42,759 bases of DNA from Cytophagales bacterium (GTDB lineage: Bacteria; Bacteroidota; Bacteroidia; Cytophagales; Cyclobacteriaceae): the NCBI GenBank assembly GCA_022360875.1, contig JAKSBZ010000059.1, positions 1-42,759 on the forward strand, given 5' to 3'. The notes under the pieces were generated by a model. The model was not told the origin of the DNA. It was given only the letters and a program-made list of their open reading frames with translations, and did no database searches. Position 1 is the stretch's first letter. The number at the start of each line of letters is the position of its first letter. Positions 32,748 to 41,930 of this stretch are shown piece after piece. The position numbers were made by a program, and so were the translations under genes.

Positions 32748-34724
32748 TCATTCCGATACCCGCAAAAGCATTTGCTCGCCGTCCACCAGAGCTCTCTCCT
32801 CCACAAAGACCTCCTCCACTGTCCCGGCAGAATGCGCGGCAATAGTATTCTCCATTTTCATTGAGCTCAAGACCACCAGCGCATCGCCCTTTTCGACTTT
32901 ATCGCCGACATTTACAAGCACTCGGACCACCTCGCTAGGCATTGGCGCCACATAGGCTCCCTTCTCCTGCTTTTCTTCTCTGGCCGGAAAACGGGGAACG
33001 GATTTCAGCACATGGCCGCCCAGATTTGGTTCATGAAGCAAGACCGCTTTCTCATTTTTTTTATAAAGAAAAATCTTTCTCCAGCCTTTCCACTCCACTT
33101 CCACTTCTTTGCTGTCCATCGAAAGCAAGCGAGCAACGGAAGCCTCTCCGCCCGCTTGTACCATAAAGCTTCCGTCTTTCTGAACCTGGTATTCGACTTT
33201 CACCAGGCCGCCGTCCAGCTCCCACTCCGAAAACTGCATTTGATACATGCTGTTTCTCCAGCCCGACAAGGTCGACTTAAAAAACGTTCGCGCATCGTCA
33301 CGTATTTTCCATTCACATAGCGCAGCGGTTATTGCCAGCCAATATAGCTCTTCCTTTCCCAAAGCGTCGGGATTCAACAATTCGGAATTTCTTTCAATAA
33401 ACTTTGTATCGAAGTCTCCGGACTGGAACTCAGAATGAGCCAGTATGTCGCTGAGAAAACTCTGATTGGAAACCGCTCCCAGCAGCGCTGATTTGCCAAG
33501 CGCCTGCAGCATTTTCCGAACAGTCTCTTTCCGGTTTTTCCCGCAGGTTATCAGCTTGGCAATCATCGGATCGAAGTACACGCTGATTGCCGATCCTTCC
33601 TCCACGCCGGCATCCCACCGGACTTGCTCGTCTTCGAAAGGACGAAACATAAGAAGCTCGCCTGTTTGAGGAAGGAAATGATCGTAAGGATTTTCGGCAT
33701 AAAGCCGGCATTCAAGCGCATGTCCGCTGCTTCGGATTTGCTCCTGCGAAAGCGGCAAAGGCTCTCCCTGAGCCACTTCAAGCTGCCAGTCCACCAAATC
33801 CAGGCCAGTGATGCACTCCGTTACCGGATGCTCCACCTGCAGTCTTGTGTTAACTTCCAGAAAATAATGCTCGCCCTCGGGCGTAAAAATAAACTCGACG
33901 GTACCGGCGTTTTTATACTTCACCGCTTTTCCCGCCATTACTGCCGAGCGGTAAATCTGTTCAGCAAGCTCCGGCTTTCCTTCCAGAGCAGGCGAAGGAC
34001 TTTCCTCTATAATTTTCTGATAACGCCGCTGTATAGAACATTCCCGTTCAAACATATGCACCAGGTTGCCATAATCATCCCCGAATATCTGCACTTCGAT
34101 GTGTCGGGAAACGTCAAAATACTTTTCCAGCAACATTTTATCGTTACCAAAAGCCGCCTTTGCTTCCCGCCTGGCAGACTGCAGCGCTTCTGGCAAATCT
34201 TCAGGCTTCCTAACGATCCGCATCCCCTTTCCTCCGCCCCCGGCTGAAGCCTTCAGCAACACCGGAAAACCGGTGCGCTCGGCTTCCTCAGCAAAACGCT
34301 CCTCGGACTGGTCCTCTCCTTCGTAGCCGGGAACCACAGGAACTCCCGCTTCCCGCATGAGGCGTTTGGCTGTTTGCTTGTCTCCCATCAAACGTATGGC
34401 CTCGGCGGAAGGACCGATAAAAATGAAACCCTTTTCCCGACAGGCCTTCGCGAAGCCCTCATTTTCGGACAGAAAACCGTAGCCCGGATGGATGGCCTGC
34501 ACCTTCATCTGTCCGGCAATTTCCAAAATACGCCCGCCGTCCAAATATGTTTCCGCCGGGGTGTTTCCTTTAAGAGCAACCGCTTCGTCAGCTTCTCTTA
34601 CAAAGGGCAAATCACGGTCGGGCACTGCAAATACAGCCACCGTGGCAACTCCTTTTTTCCGGCAAGTGAGTATAATGCGGTGAGCAATTTCTCCCCTGTT
34701 GGCAATTAATATTTTCCTGATCAT
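32748..34724 (-). CDS. Acyl-CoA carboxylase biotin-carrying subunit (biotin carboxylase plus BCCP), probably methylcrotonyl-CoA carboxylase alpha
   Basis: 658 residues. The biotin carboxylase part (about 1-445) has the N-terminal ILIANRGEIAHRII, HPGYGFLSENEGFA, the ATP-grasp glycine loop LLKASAGGGGKGMR, FLEVNTRLQVEHPVTE and the late segment ALECRLYAENP. The C-terminal carrier domain has the biotinylation motif SSMKMENT with Lys623. The enzyme carboxylates biotin with ATP and bicarbonate and passes the carboxyl group to the partner subunit encoded at 36162-37760. The acyl-CoA dehydrogenase gene lies between them, an order typical of leucine-degradation clusters. A propionyl- or geranyl-CoA substrate cannot be excluded from this sequence. 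Confidence 0.93.
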   Translation of the reverse strand: MIRKILIANRGEIAHRIILTCRKKGVATVAVFAVPDRDLPFVREADEAVALKGNTPAETYLDGGRILEIAGQMKVQAIHPGYGFLSENEGFAKACREKGFIFIGPSAEAIRLMGDKQTAKRLMREAGVPVVPGYEGEDQSEERFAEEAERTGFPVLLKASAGGGGKGMRIVRKPEDLPEALQSARREAKAAFGNDKMLLEKYFDVSRHIEVQIFGDDYGNLVHMFERECSIQRRYQKIIEESPSPALEGKPELAEQIYRSAVMAGKAVKYKNAGTVEFIFTPEGEHYFLEVNTRLQVEHPVTECITGLDLVDWQLEVAQGEPLPLSQEQIRSSGHALECRLYAENPYDHFLPQTGELLMFRPFEDEQVRWDAGVEEGSAISVYFDPMIAKLITCGKNRKETVRKMLQALGKSALLGAVSNQSFLSDILAHSEFQSGDFDTKFIERNSELLNPDALGKEELYWLAITAALCEWKIRDDARTFFKSTLSGWRNSMYQMQFSEWELDGGLVKVEYQVQKDGSFMVQAGGEASVARLLSMDSKEVEVEWKGWRKIFLYKKNEKAVLLHEPNLGGHVLKSVPRFPAREEKQEKGAYVAPMPSEVVRVLVNVGDKVEKGDALVVLSSMKMENTIAAHSAGTVEEVFVEERALVDGEQMLLRVSE

Positions 34725-34829
34725 AGGTGTGATGTGTGAGCTTTAAGCAGTTCTCGCTAATTATTTTTCCAGAGTGATTGTTTTCAAGCAATCGCTTGCT
34801 GGCATACAATTCCTCCGGAAAGGATACAC

Positions 34830-36023
34830 TCAAGCCTGCAAATCGACCGCGCCTTTTCTTGAGCTGATGAATAATTTATCGTGAATGATGTTGTCGATCT
34901 CAAATTTTCCGATGATTTCCTTCATTATCTCCGAGCTTCCGGCTCCGATAGAAAACAGCCGGGCATCTCGCCAAGCCCTTGCCACACCGTAGCCTTCCGT
35001 ATAGCCCACGCCGCCATGAATCTGGATTGACTCGTTAATGATTTCCATGCAAACATCAGCGGTATAGGCCTTCGCCTTCGTCACGCGATTGGTCGCTTTG
35101 GCTCCGTTTGCGATAAAATCCCCGACGGCTCTGAACGTCATTGCCTCGCATGCCTCCAGCTTAATCGCCATATCTGCTATCTTGTGCCGGATCACCTGCA
35201 AGTGAGACAGCGTCTGGCCGAAAGCCTGCCGCTCTTTGGCATAAATCACGGCCTTGTCATAGGCATATTTGGCTGTGTAGGTCGACATCACCGCCATAAG
35301 CACACGTTCTTCCTGAATGTTGTTCATCAGGTAATAAAAACCTTTATGAGCCTCTCCCAGCAAGTTTTTTTTTGGCACCTTCACGTTGTCAAAAAAGAGC
35401 TGAGAAGTGTCAGAGGTATGCCAGCCCAGTTTATCGTCAATCTTGCTCCGGCTTATTCCTTCAGTTTCCAAATCCACCAACAGCAGCGACATATCATGTT
35501 TAGGCCCGGTGCGGGTAACCAGCACCACGAAATCGCCTATTGTCCCGTTGGTGATAAAAGTTTTGGAACCATTGACCAAGTAATAATCGCCTTTGTCTTC
35601 AGCTGTGGTCTGAATGCCCGCCACATCCGAGCCGGCATTGGGCTCGGTAATGCCTAAGCCGGCAATTTTTTTGCCCTGCAGCGCAGGCTTCAGCCAGCAT
35701 TCCTTTTGCTTTTCATTTCCCAGCGCATTAATGAGCGGCAATGGCAAATAAGTATGCGCATAAAAAGAGCCTGTGAATCCGCCAATGTTTGCATAAGAAA
35801 GCTCCGCCATTACAATCACCGCCGCCCAAAAATCCATCCCGCTGCCACCCAATTCCACCGGATAATTCACTCCGATGTATCCCTGTTCGCCCATTTTCCG
35901 GAACAGCTCTTTCGGGCACTCCTTGTTTTTCTCCCACTGGTCCGCGCGGGGAAGCACCTCTTTGCTCAGAAACTGCCGCAAGGACTCTCTGAGCATCTGG
36001 TGCTCTTCTCTGAATTCATACAT
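34830..36023 (-). CDS. Acyl-CoA dehydrogenase, isovaleryl-CoA dehydrogenase-like
   Basis: 397 residues from the ATG at 36023 (MYEFREEHQML). The frame could start up to 19 codons earlier, but that extension has no family similarity I recognise. FAD-binding motifs are GLGITEPNAGSDV, YYLVNGSKTFITNGTIGDF and GVGYTEGYGVARAWRDARLF. At the place where medium-chain enzymes carry the catalytic Glu of the YEG motif, this protein has SIGAGSSEI, like isovaleryl-CoA dehydrogenase. A Glu (about 239) in IQEERVLMA sits where isovaleryl-CoA dehydrogenase has its catalytic base. Location between two carboxylase subunits supports leucine breakdown. Other branched substrates remain possible. Confidence 0.9.
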   Translation of the reverse strand: MYEFREEHQMLRESLRQFLSKEVLPRADQWEKNKECPKELFRKMGEQGYIGVNYPVELGGSGMDFWAAVIVMAELSYANIGGFTGSFYAHTYLPLPLINALGNEKQKECWLKPALQGKKIAGLGITEPNAGSDVAGIQTTAEDKGDYYLVNGSKTFITNGTIGDFVVLVTRTGPKHDMSLLLVDLETEGISRSKIDDKLGWHTSDTSQLFFDNVKVPKKNLLGEAHKGFYYLMNNIQEERVLMAVMSTYTAKYAYDKAVIYAKERQAFGQTLSHLQVIRHKIADMAIKLEACEAMTFRAVGDFIANGAKATNRVTKAKAYTADVCMEIINESIQIHGGVGYTEGYGVARAWRDARLFSIGAGSSEIMKEIIGKFEIDNIIHDKLFISSRKGAVDLQA

Positions 36024-36161
36024 AATTGTCGTGTTTTGCGTAAAGAAACGGGTCATTTTCTTTACTGGGTTTATATTCAATCTGATTGTCTGATTTTTCT
36101 AAAAAATGCGCTCATGATTTTGAATGCAATAGCACAGCTATTCAGGAAAAACGGCTTATAC

Positions 36162-37760
36162 TTACATGCGAAACACTCCGTACCGCTGAGTGCTCTCGAA
36201 ACCTGCCCGGTAAACCAGCTCCAAACACATTCCCAAGTATTCGCGGGTTTCAGAAGGATCAATCACTCCGTCATCCCAGAGCTGGGCCGAAGAATAGTAA
36301 GCCGTTGATTTCCGATCGATTTCCTTTGTCATCTCCTCTTTCTGTTTTTTCGCCTTTTCTTCATCAAAAGGAATTCCCGCCTTATTAGCCGCGTTTCGGC
36401 CAATAATTTCCATAACGCCTGTCAGCTGCTCGGCGCCCATTACTGAAATCACCGAATTGGGCCAGCTGAACAAAAACCGGGGCTTGTACATTCTGCCGTT
36501 CATCGCATAATTGCCCGCTCCGAAAGATGCACCCGTCATGATAGTGATTGCCGGCACCTCGCTGTTTGCCACAGCGTTAATGAGCTTTGCCCCGTGCTTG
36601 ATTATGCCCTCTGCCTCGTACTTTTTCCCCACCATAAATCCCGTAATGTTCTGGAGAAAAACCAGAGGCGTCTGATTCTGATTGCAAAGCTGTATAAACT
36701 GCGCTCCCTTGTTGGCCGAGTCGCTGAAAAGCACGCCGTTGTTTCCCAGAATTCCAACCGGCATGCCCTTGATGTTTGCAAAAGCCGTCACCAGCGTTTT
36801 GCCGTATTCAGGCTTGAACTCCGAAAACTCCGAGCCGTCCGCCAGACGCGCCATTATTTCCCGGCAGTCAAACGGCGTTTTGAACGATTTGGGAACTATC
36901 CCCTTGATTTCATCGGGCGAATACCTGGGCTCCCTAACTTCATGAAGCGTAAAATCCGCGTTGGCAGGCTGCGGCACAAACTCCATAATCTCCCTCGCCT
37001 GGCGAATGGCGTCATAATCGTCCTCCGCCAGATAATCCGAAACACCGGACACGCGGCTGTGCATTTCGGCTCCGCCAAGGCTTTCATCGTCGGCAATCTC
37101 ATTCGTTGCCATTTTCACCAAGGGAGGACCTGCCAGAAAGACCTTCGCACGTTCCTTAACGAAGATTGCATAATCCGACATGCCCGGAATGTACGCTCCC
37201 CCGGCCGTGCTATTACCGAAAACCACGCTAACAGTAGGTATGTTATCCTTCGAACGCCGGGTAATGCCGCGGAAAAGCGTGCCGCAAGCGTTAAAGATTT
37301 TTTCCTGCTCAGGCAAATTCACTCCCGCCGAAGCAACAAGGTAGATGACCGGCAGCCGGTTTTCACTGGCAATTTCACCAAGCCGGTTGTGCTTCTGCAC
37401 GGTGGCATAATCAATTGCACCGCCCTTCAGCGTGCCGACATTGGCCACGACTAAACAGATCTTTCCGCTCACCAAGCCTACTCCGGCAACGATGGTTCCG
37501 CCCGGACCGAAACCGCCCTCACCCAATCCTGCCAGCGGAAGCAGTTCCAAAAATGGACTGTCGGGATCCAGCAGAAGCTCCACCCGCTCACGTGCCAACA
37601 ACTGTTTGCTGTGCCTTGCCTTTTCGATGTATTTCTGTTTTCCCTGAAAACGGCTTTCTTTCATAACGGTCTCCAGCTCTTCCAGCAGAGCCGTGTTGTA
37701 AGCATAGTTTTCAAGATAAGCCTTCGAATTTGTGTCGAGTTTCGATCTGAATGCCTGCAT
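36162..37760 (-). CDS. Acyl-CoA carboxylase carboxyltransferase subunit, probably methylcrotonyl-CoA carboxylase beta
   Basis: 532 residues from the ATG at 37760; a TTG three codons earlier is less likely. The two crotonase-like halves are evident: RERVELLLDPDSPFLELLPL and FGPGGTIVAGVGLVSGK in the N-terminal half, with the acyl-binding loop FGNSTAGGAYIPGMSDY, and ILGNNGVLFSDSANKGAQFI, VFLQNITGFMVG and MTGASFGAGNYAMNGR in the C-terminal half. It transfers the carboxyl group from biotin to an acyl-CoA. Pairing with the biotin subunit and an isovaleryl-CoA dehydrogenase-like enzyme points to 3-methylcrotonyl-CoA in leucine degradation. It is first in the cluster, 138 bp before the dehydrogenase start chosen here. 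Confidence 0.93.
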   Translation of the reverse strand: MQAFRSKLDTNSKAYLENYAYNTALLEELETVMKESRFQGKQKYIEKARHSKQLLARERVELLLDPDSPFLELLPLAGLGEGGFGPGGTIVAGVGLVSGKICLVVANVGTLKGGAIDYATVQKHNRLGEIASENRLPVIYLVASAGVNLPEQEKIFNACGTLFRGITRRSKDNIPTVSVVFGNSTAGGAYIPGMSDYAIFVKERAKVFLAGPPLVKMATNEIADDESLGGAEMHSRVSGVSDYLAEDDYDAIRQAREIMEFVPQPANADFTLHEVREPRYSPDEIKGIVPKSFKTPFDCREIMARLADGSEFSEFKPEYGKTLVTAFANIKGMPVGILGNNGVLFSDSANKGAQFIQLCNQNQTPLVFLQNITGFMVGKKYEAEGIIKHGAKLINAVANSEVPAITIMTGASFGAGNYAMNGRMYKPRFLFSWPNSVISVMGAEQLTGVMEIIGRNAANKAGIPFDEEKAKKQKEEMTKEIDRKSTAYYSSAQLWDDGVIDPSETREYLGMCLELVYRAGFESTQRYGVFRM

Positions 37761-38070
37761 TTCAAACAAAAGAGATTTTGAGGTTTAGTAAGTAATATAC
37801 AAAGTTTTGTGTGAAAAATATAATCAAACTTTAACCAAACCCTTAGCTTTTTTATTCAAATTGTCTGAGTACACAAGCCTGAACATCCGTGTAAACAAGC
37901 TCGAATTCCTTATTGTACCTCCATAAGCTTTCGTCTTTATGCGGGTAATACCGGCATATTCTAACCGAAATCACCTTCATTCCATAAACAAAAGACTTTC
38001 AAATTTTTTATTAAAAACAAAAGAACTGTACTAATAAAAACATTTACCTGTTTTCCTTCAATACCAACCC
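37761..38070. other. 310-bp divergent gap between carboxylase cluster and HEAT-repeat gene
   Basis: AT-rich, with no ORF worth calling. It must contain promoters for both sides. I found no full TTTG/TAnnTTTG pair and no strong inverted repeat. Confidence 0.4.
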
Positions 38071-38613
38071 ATGAAACACGAAGAGCTTGATATTGACCTG
38101 AAAGAGTTTCCTGAACGTATCAAGAAGCTAGTTCTTTTGCTGAACGATTCCAACGGACTCACCCGGGAAAGCGGCCGGGCAAAGTTTGTGGCTATGGACG
38201 GAGAGGCAATTACCTATTTAGAGCATTTGCTGATCACGAACCAAGACACGCTTAGATGGGAAGCTGTAAAAGCGCTGGAAGAAATTGCAGACAAAAGTTC
38301 CATTCCTGTTTTTTTGAGGCTAATGGAAAGAGATCCGTCAGGCGATATCCGCGAGCTGGCAGCCAAAGGACTGGCCCGGTTCGGACACCTTGGTTTGGTG
38401 CCGCTGCTGGAAGAGCTTATCAAACGGGACCCGATAGAATGGATTTACGAAACCGCTTCTTTGGTGCTCCGCCGGCTGAGCAAACAGGATCACGAAAAAT
38501 ATCCGGCGATAAAGCCGCTCACCGACGCATTGCTGAGCGACGACCGGACAGGGGTTCGGATCCGACCGCTGGCAGAAAAAGTGCTTGAAGAAATAGAAGA
38601 AAAGCCTCTGTGA
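38071..38613 (+). CDS. HEAT-repeat protein
   Basis: 180 residues, cytoplasmic. Three to four HEAT-type helical pairs are visible: RWEAVKALEEIADKSSIPVF, DIRELAAKGLARFGHLGLVP and IYETASLVLRRLSKQDHEKY. Such repeats form a curved solenoid for protein contacts. The first 35 residues are acidic and form a separate helix pair. No catalytic residues are seen and the partner is unknown. It stands alone between divergent and convergent neighbours. Its stop codon lies in the loop of the downstream terminator. Confidence 0.85.
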   Translation: MKHEELDIDLKEFPERIKKLVLLLNDSNGLTRESGRAKFVAMDGEAITYLEHLLITNQDTLRWEAVKALEEIADKSSIPVFLRLMERDPSGDIRELAAKGLARFGHLGLVPLLEELIKRDPIEWIYETASLVLRRLSKQDHEKYPAIKPLTDALLSDDRTGVRIRPLAEKVLEEIEEKPL

Positions 38614-38622
38614 AGAGGCTTT
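38601..38622. terminator. Bidirectional hairpin terminator
   Basis: A perfect 9-bp stem (38601-38609 with 38614-38622) around GTGA includes the stop codon of the HEAT gene. On the minus strand it is followed by TTTTCTTCTATTTC and so ends the rhomboid transcript. The T tail on the + side is short. Confidence 0.65.
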
Positions 38623-38648
38623 AACGTTTCCATTGAACGAATCATTTT

Positions 38649-39263
38649 TTATAAATCAAGCTCTTCACTCGAATCAAAGGCCACAGATTCTTCGCCTGTT
38701 TTCTTTTTCGATTTTTTCTGAACAATCATGAACCCGAACACCGCTCCGCATATTCCGCCTACAATATGCGCCGACTGAGCAACCTGGTCTTCATGAAAAA
38801 TATTAACGATTTCCTTTCCCAAAAACAAAGTCGCTATCAGGATAAAAGTCAACGGAATGGTGCCTTTCTTGGCATTGACAACAGAGCTTAGCAGTATCAT
38901 CATAAACACAATGCCGCTGGCTCCCCAAAGACTGGACTCAAACAGCTGATTGAAAAGACCGGTGACCAAAGCCGTTACAAGAATCATCAGCAGCAGTTTG
39001 CCGGAGCCGTGTTTTTCTTCCAGTATAGGTCCGATGAGCAGAATGAAAGTAAAGTTGCTCAGCAAATGCTCCCAGCCCGAGTGCCCAAGCACATGAGTGA
39101 AAAGCCGGAGATAACTAAGCGGCGAGCTCCAGTCCATATGTCCGCCGACTGTGATAAATGGCGTCAGCGCTCCGCTGCTGGACTGATTGATAATGAGCAA
39201 TAAAGTGGACAAAAATGTAAAGCTCAGAACAACTGGTGAATTATAACTGATGCGCATAGCCAT
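38649..39263 (-). CDS. Rhomboid-family intramembrane serine protease
   Basis: 204 residues from the ATG at 39263; a TTG two codons earlier is less likely. Six hydrophobic helices are seen. The rhomboid signature is complete: HSGWEHLLSNF (His66 and Asn70), the catalytic serine Ser116 in WGASGIVF and the catalytic histidine His166 in AQSAHIVGGICG. These enzymes cut single-pass membrane proteins within the membrane. A basic and then acidic cytoplasmic tail (KKSKKKTGEE) ends the protein. The substrate is unknown. It converges on the HEAT-repeat gene and shares a terminator with it. Confidence 0.93.
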   Translation of the reverse strand: MAMRISYNSPVVLSFTFLSTLLLIINQSSSGALTPFITVGGHMDWSSPLSYLRLFTHVLGHSGWEHLLSNFTFILLIGPILEEKHGSGKLLLMILVTALVTGLFNQLFESSLWGASGIVFMMILLSSVVNAKKGTIPLTFILIATLFLGKEIVNIFHEDQVAQSAHIVGGICGAVFGFMIVQKKSKKKTGEESVAFDSSEELDL

Positions 39264-39349
39264 TGACAAATCAAATTGGTTTTATTAAAATATAAGTTAA
39301 AAAAGGTTAAGTGATAGAAAAAGAAAAATTATTTTTATTGATTGGCGAC

Positions 39350-40201
39350 ATGAAAAAAATCCTTCTATTTTTTTGTCTGGTCCAGTTTTTTATTTCCTCT
39401 CCAGCCTTCAGCCAAAGCAAGAAAACAGCAGCGGTTCAGTTTCGGGAAGACTCGCTGTCCGGACGGCCTGTACAGGATGTGCTGGTCTATCACGAAAACG
39501 AGCTGGCGACTATATCGAATGAAGAAGGAATATGTCTGATCGCTCCTCGCTACGCCGGTCTAATGCTCCGGACAAGCCACCTGAGCTACGAATCAAAAAC
39601 TTATATTTCAACTTTCACCGGAAAAACACAAATTATTATCCTGCGCAGCAAAGCCTACCGGCTCAGAGGCGTAACTGTTTTTGACCATTCCTTTCTAAAG
39701 CACTACTATCAGGACATGGATTCCATTCACGACTGGCAGTTCCAAATACAAACCGCCCAAAACTGGGAAATTGAGAAAATCCGGCAGGACTCGCTGTTTA
39801 AGCGGAACAGCCAACAAATATTTGTCGACAACTGGGGAAAAGACAGCCCTGCAAGTAACGTGATTGCGCACCCATTTGCCTATTTCAGCAAAAAAGCCAG
39901 AAGAGGACGCCGATTCAGCCGTATTCTGAACAAACACCAGGATTTTTTAGCAAAAGAAAACAAACGAAACCAGCTAATCCGCAAACGTCTGAAACCGCAA
40001 GTTGTCGCTGAGATTCTGCATATCAGTCCTGAAGAAGCCGAGGCGTTCATCCGATGGAGCCAGGACACTGACACTCTTTTAAACACCGACCAAAAATCCT
40101 TTCTCCAACTCCTTTGGCAGGACTATCAGTTTTACTGTTTTCAAAAGCAACAGGACATCCCCATAGGACAAATTGAAGCCGTGAAATTTCTCAAAGAATA
40201 A
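39350..40201 (+). CDS. Secreted protein with carboxypeptidase-regulatory-like domain
   Basis: 283 residues from the ATG at 39350; a GTG 13 codons earlier would bury the signal peptide. The signal peptide ends at PAFSQ. Residues about 25-110 resemble the carboxypeptidase-regulatory beta-sandwich common in Bacteroidota envelope proteins: VQFREDSLSGRPVQDVLVY, then the glycine-poor ISNEEGICLI turn and LRTSHLSYESKTYISTF. The rest is helical and highly charged, with no known motif. It is probably periplasmic or attached to the outer membrane. Many such proteins continue into a barrel; this one does not. The function is unknown. Confidence 0.75.
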   Translation: MKKILLFFCLVQFFISSPAFSQSKKTAAVQFREDSLSGRPVQDVLVYHENELATISNEEGICLIAPRYAGLMLRTSHLSYESKTYISTFTGKTQIIILRSKAYRLRGVTVFDHSFLKHYYQDMDSIHDWQFQIQTAQNWEIEKIRQDSLFKRNSQQIFVDNWGKDSPASNVIAHPFAYFSKKARRGRRFSRILNKHQDFLAKENKRNQLIRKRLKPQVVAEILHISPEEAEAFIRWSQDTDTLLNTDQKSFLQLLWQDYQFYCFQKQQDIPIGQIEAVKFLKE

Positions 40202-40293
40202 ATCAGCATCCAATTGAAAAACAGCGTTTCCAAAATTAAAACCTCCGGAAAATATATTTATCCCACAGCTCCTGCCCAAAAGGCATCAATTGC

Positions 40294-41829
40294 CTAATAA
40301 ATATCCCAGTCACCATCCAGGTAATATCGGTAAAGAACCGGATCGTGAATCCTGTTTACGCGAACTTTTCCTTCCAGAAACAAAGGCTTTCCGAAAGAAG
40401 TCATCAGCTGCATGGCTTCCTGACTAATGTACTTAACGGGCAAATGTCCGAATTTCAGATTTTGCAAACGCCGCTTAAGCTGTTCCTTCGAGCCCTGCTT
40501 CACGCCTAGCACCCACCCCCATTCACCGAGCGTAACCACCTGGTTATGCAGCGGCGCCGTGGTAAAGCCTGCTTTTTCCATTGACAGGTCAATGCACTGA
40601 AAAGCCTCGGCCGCATAATACGGACTCCCGGCCTGCGTGGTAATCACGCCGTGCGGACGCAGCCGGTTGTAACACATCCTGTAAAACTCAAAACTGTAGA
40701 GTCTTCCCAACTCCACGCTCTTGGGATCAGGCAGATCAATGATCACGGCGTCATAAAAATTCCGGTCTTGCTCCATATAAGTGAATCCGTCTGCATTTAC
40801 TATGCGCACTTTCGGATGGCTGAAGGCTCGCTGATTCAAAGTGCTCAGCAGCGGATGCTCAGAAGCGACCTTAGTCATGGCCGGATCCAAGTCTACCAAA
40901 ACAATTTCCTCCACACTCGGGTATTTCAAAATCTCCCGCACGGCACAGCCGTCTCCTCCGCCCAGCACCAGCACTTTTTGCGGATTTTTCAGCAGCCCCA
41001 TCACAGGATGAACCAATGGCTCATGATACATCCCCTCATCAATGGAGCTCAGCTGCTGATTGCCGTTGATAAACAACCAAAAATCCTTGCCCGATTCCGT
41101 GATAACTATACGCTGATATGGCGTCTGCTCGGAAAAAATCACCGGATCCTTGTAGCGCTTCTCTTCTCCGTATTTCACCACCTCTTTGGCATAGTTCACG
41201 CCGCCGGCGATCAAGAGCACAACCAACACGGCGCTTGTTCCAAGCTGCCGCTGCATGCGAGCGCCTGCCTGTTTCCAAAGCACAGCCAAAAGCAACAGCG
41301 CAACAAGCAGATTCACGGTCCCCAGCACAAAAGGCGTGTAAGTAAGCCCCAGATAGGGAAGACCAATAAAAGCGAAAAACACGCCGCCCAAAAGACTACC
41401 GTAGTAATCTTTCTCCATAATAGATGACACATTCACTTTCAGCTCCTCAAACTGATCATTCAGGCGAATTACAAGCGGTATTTCCATTCCGATAAACAGG
41501 CCGACAATGATACTCAGCAGATAAATAGTCAGCCCTGTATAAGAAGTGAATGCGGCCGTCAGATAAGTCAGAATGGATACAAACGAGACGATCAGGGAAA
41601 GCAGAAACTCCACGCCTACAAACGCTTTTAACAAATCCGTATGGATAAACTTGCTCAGCCGCGATCCCAGCCCCATGGAAAAAAGCATGATCGACATGAT
41701 CATGGTGAACTGGAACACCGAATCCCCCAGAAAATATGTGGCCAGCGTGGAAAGTATATATTCAGCCACAATGCCTGAAAGCCCTGTCGCAAACAGACAG
41801 AGCTTCAGGACATTTGATTTTAATTTCAT
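40294..41829 (-). CDS. Membrane-fused spermidine synthase-like aminopropyltransferase
   Basis: 511 residues. The first about 200 residues hold seven or so membrane helices (VLKLCLFATGLSGIVAEYIL at the start), as in multi-pass spermidine synthase-like proteins. The C-terminal Rossmann domain has the nucleotide loop VLVLGGGDGCAVREIL, then VLVDLDPAM, VNADGFTYM and the DLPDP motif (AVIIDLPDP), which match polyamine aminopropyltransferases. The soluble enzyme would use decarboxylated S-adenosylmethionine; the amine acceptor here is not known. It lies 101 bp downstream of a DUF350 gene on the same strand, a neighbourhood known for this class. No decarboxylase gene is in the window. Confidence 0.9.
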   Translation of the reverse strand: MKLKSNVLKLCLFATGLSGIVAEYILSTLATYFLGDSVFQFTMIMSIMLFSMGLGSRLSKFIHTDLLKAFVGVEFLLSLIVSFVSILTYLTAAFTSYTGLTIYLLSIIVGLFIGMEIPLVIRLNDQFEELKVNVSSIMEKDYYGSLLGGVFFAFIGLPYLGLTYTPFVLGTVNLLVALLLLAVLWKQAGARMQRQLGTSAVLVVLLIAGGVNYAKEVVKYGEEKRYKDPVIFSEQTPYQRIVITESGKDFWLFINGNQQLSSIDEGMYHEPLVHPVMGLLKNPQKVLVLGGGDGCAVREILKYPSVEEIVLVDLDPAMTKVASEHPLLSTLNQRAFSHPKVRIVNADGFTYMEQDRNFYDAVIIDLPDPKSVELGRLYSFEFYRMCYNRLRPHGVITTQAGSPYYAAEAFQCIDLSMEKAGFTTAPLHNQVVTLGEWGWVLGVKQGSKEQLKRRLQNLKFGHLPVKYISQEAMQLMTSFGKPLFLEGKVRVNRIHDPVLYRYYLDGDWDIY

Positions 41830-41844
41830 TCAATAACCCCTCTT

Positions 41845-41859
41845 TTGCACTTCGTGCAA
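41845..41859 (-). other. Short hairpin between DUF350 and aminopropyltransferase genes
   Basis: TTGCAC and GTGCAA are perfect 6-bp arms around TTC in the 101-bp spacer, about 15 bp before the aminopropyltransferase ATG. It could affect translation of the downstream gene. Too short to be certain. Confidence 0.3.
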
Positions 41860-41930
41860 TTTATTTATTTCTCTGCAGTAAGCTGCCGCAGTATAGATGG
41901 AATAAATTCTTAATTGTTTTGCTCAGTTAA

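Noticed and set aside
36024-36080. 19-codon N-terminal extension of the acyl-CoA dehydrogenase
   Set aside because: Family proteins start close to the MYEFREEH segment, and the extension has no recognisable similarity.
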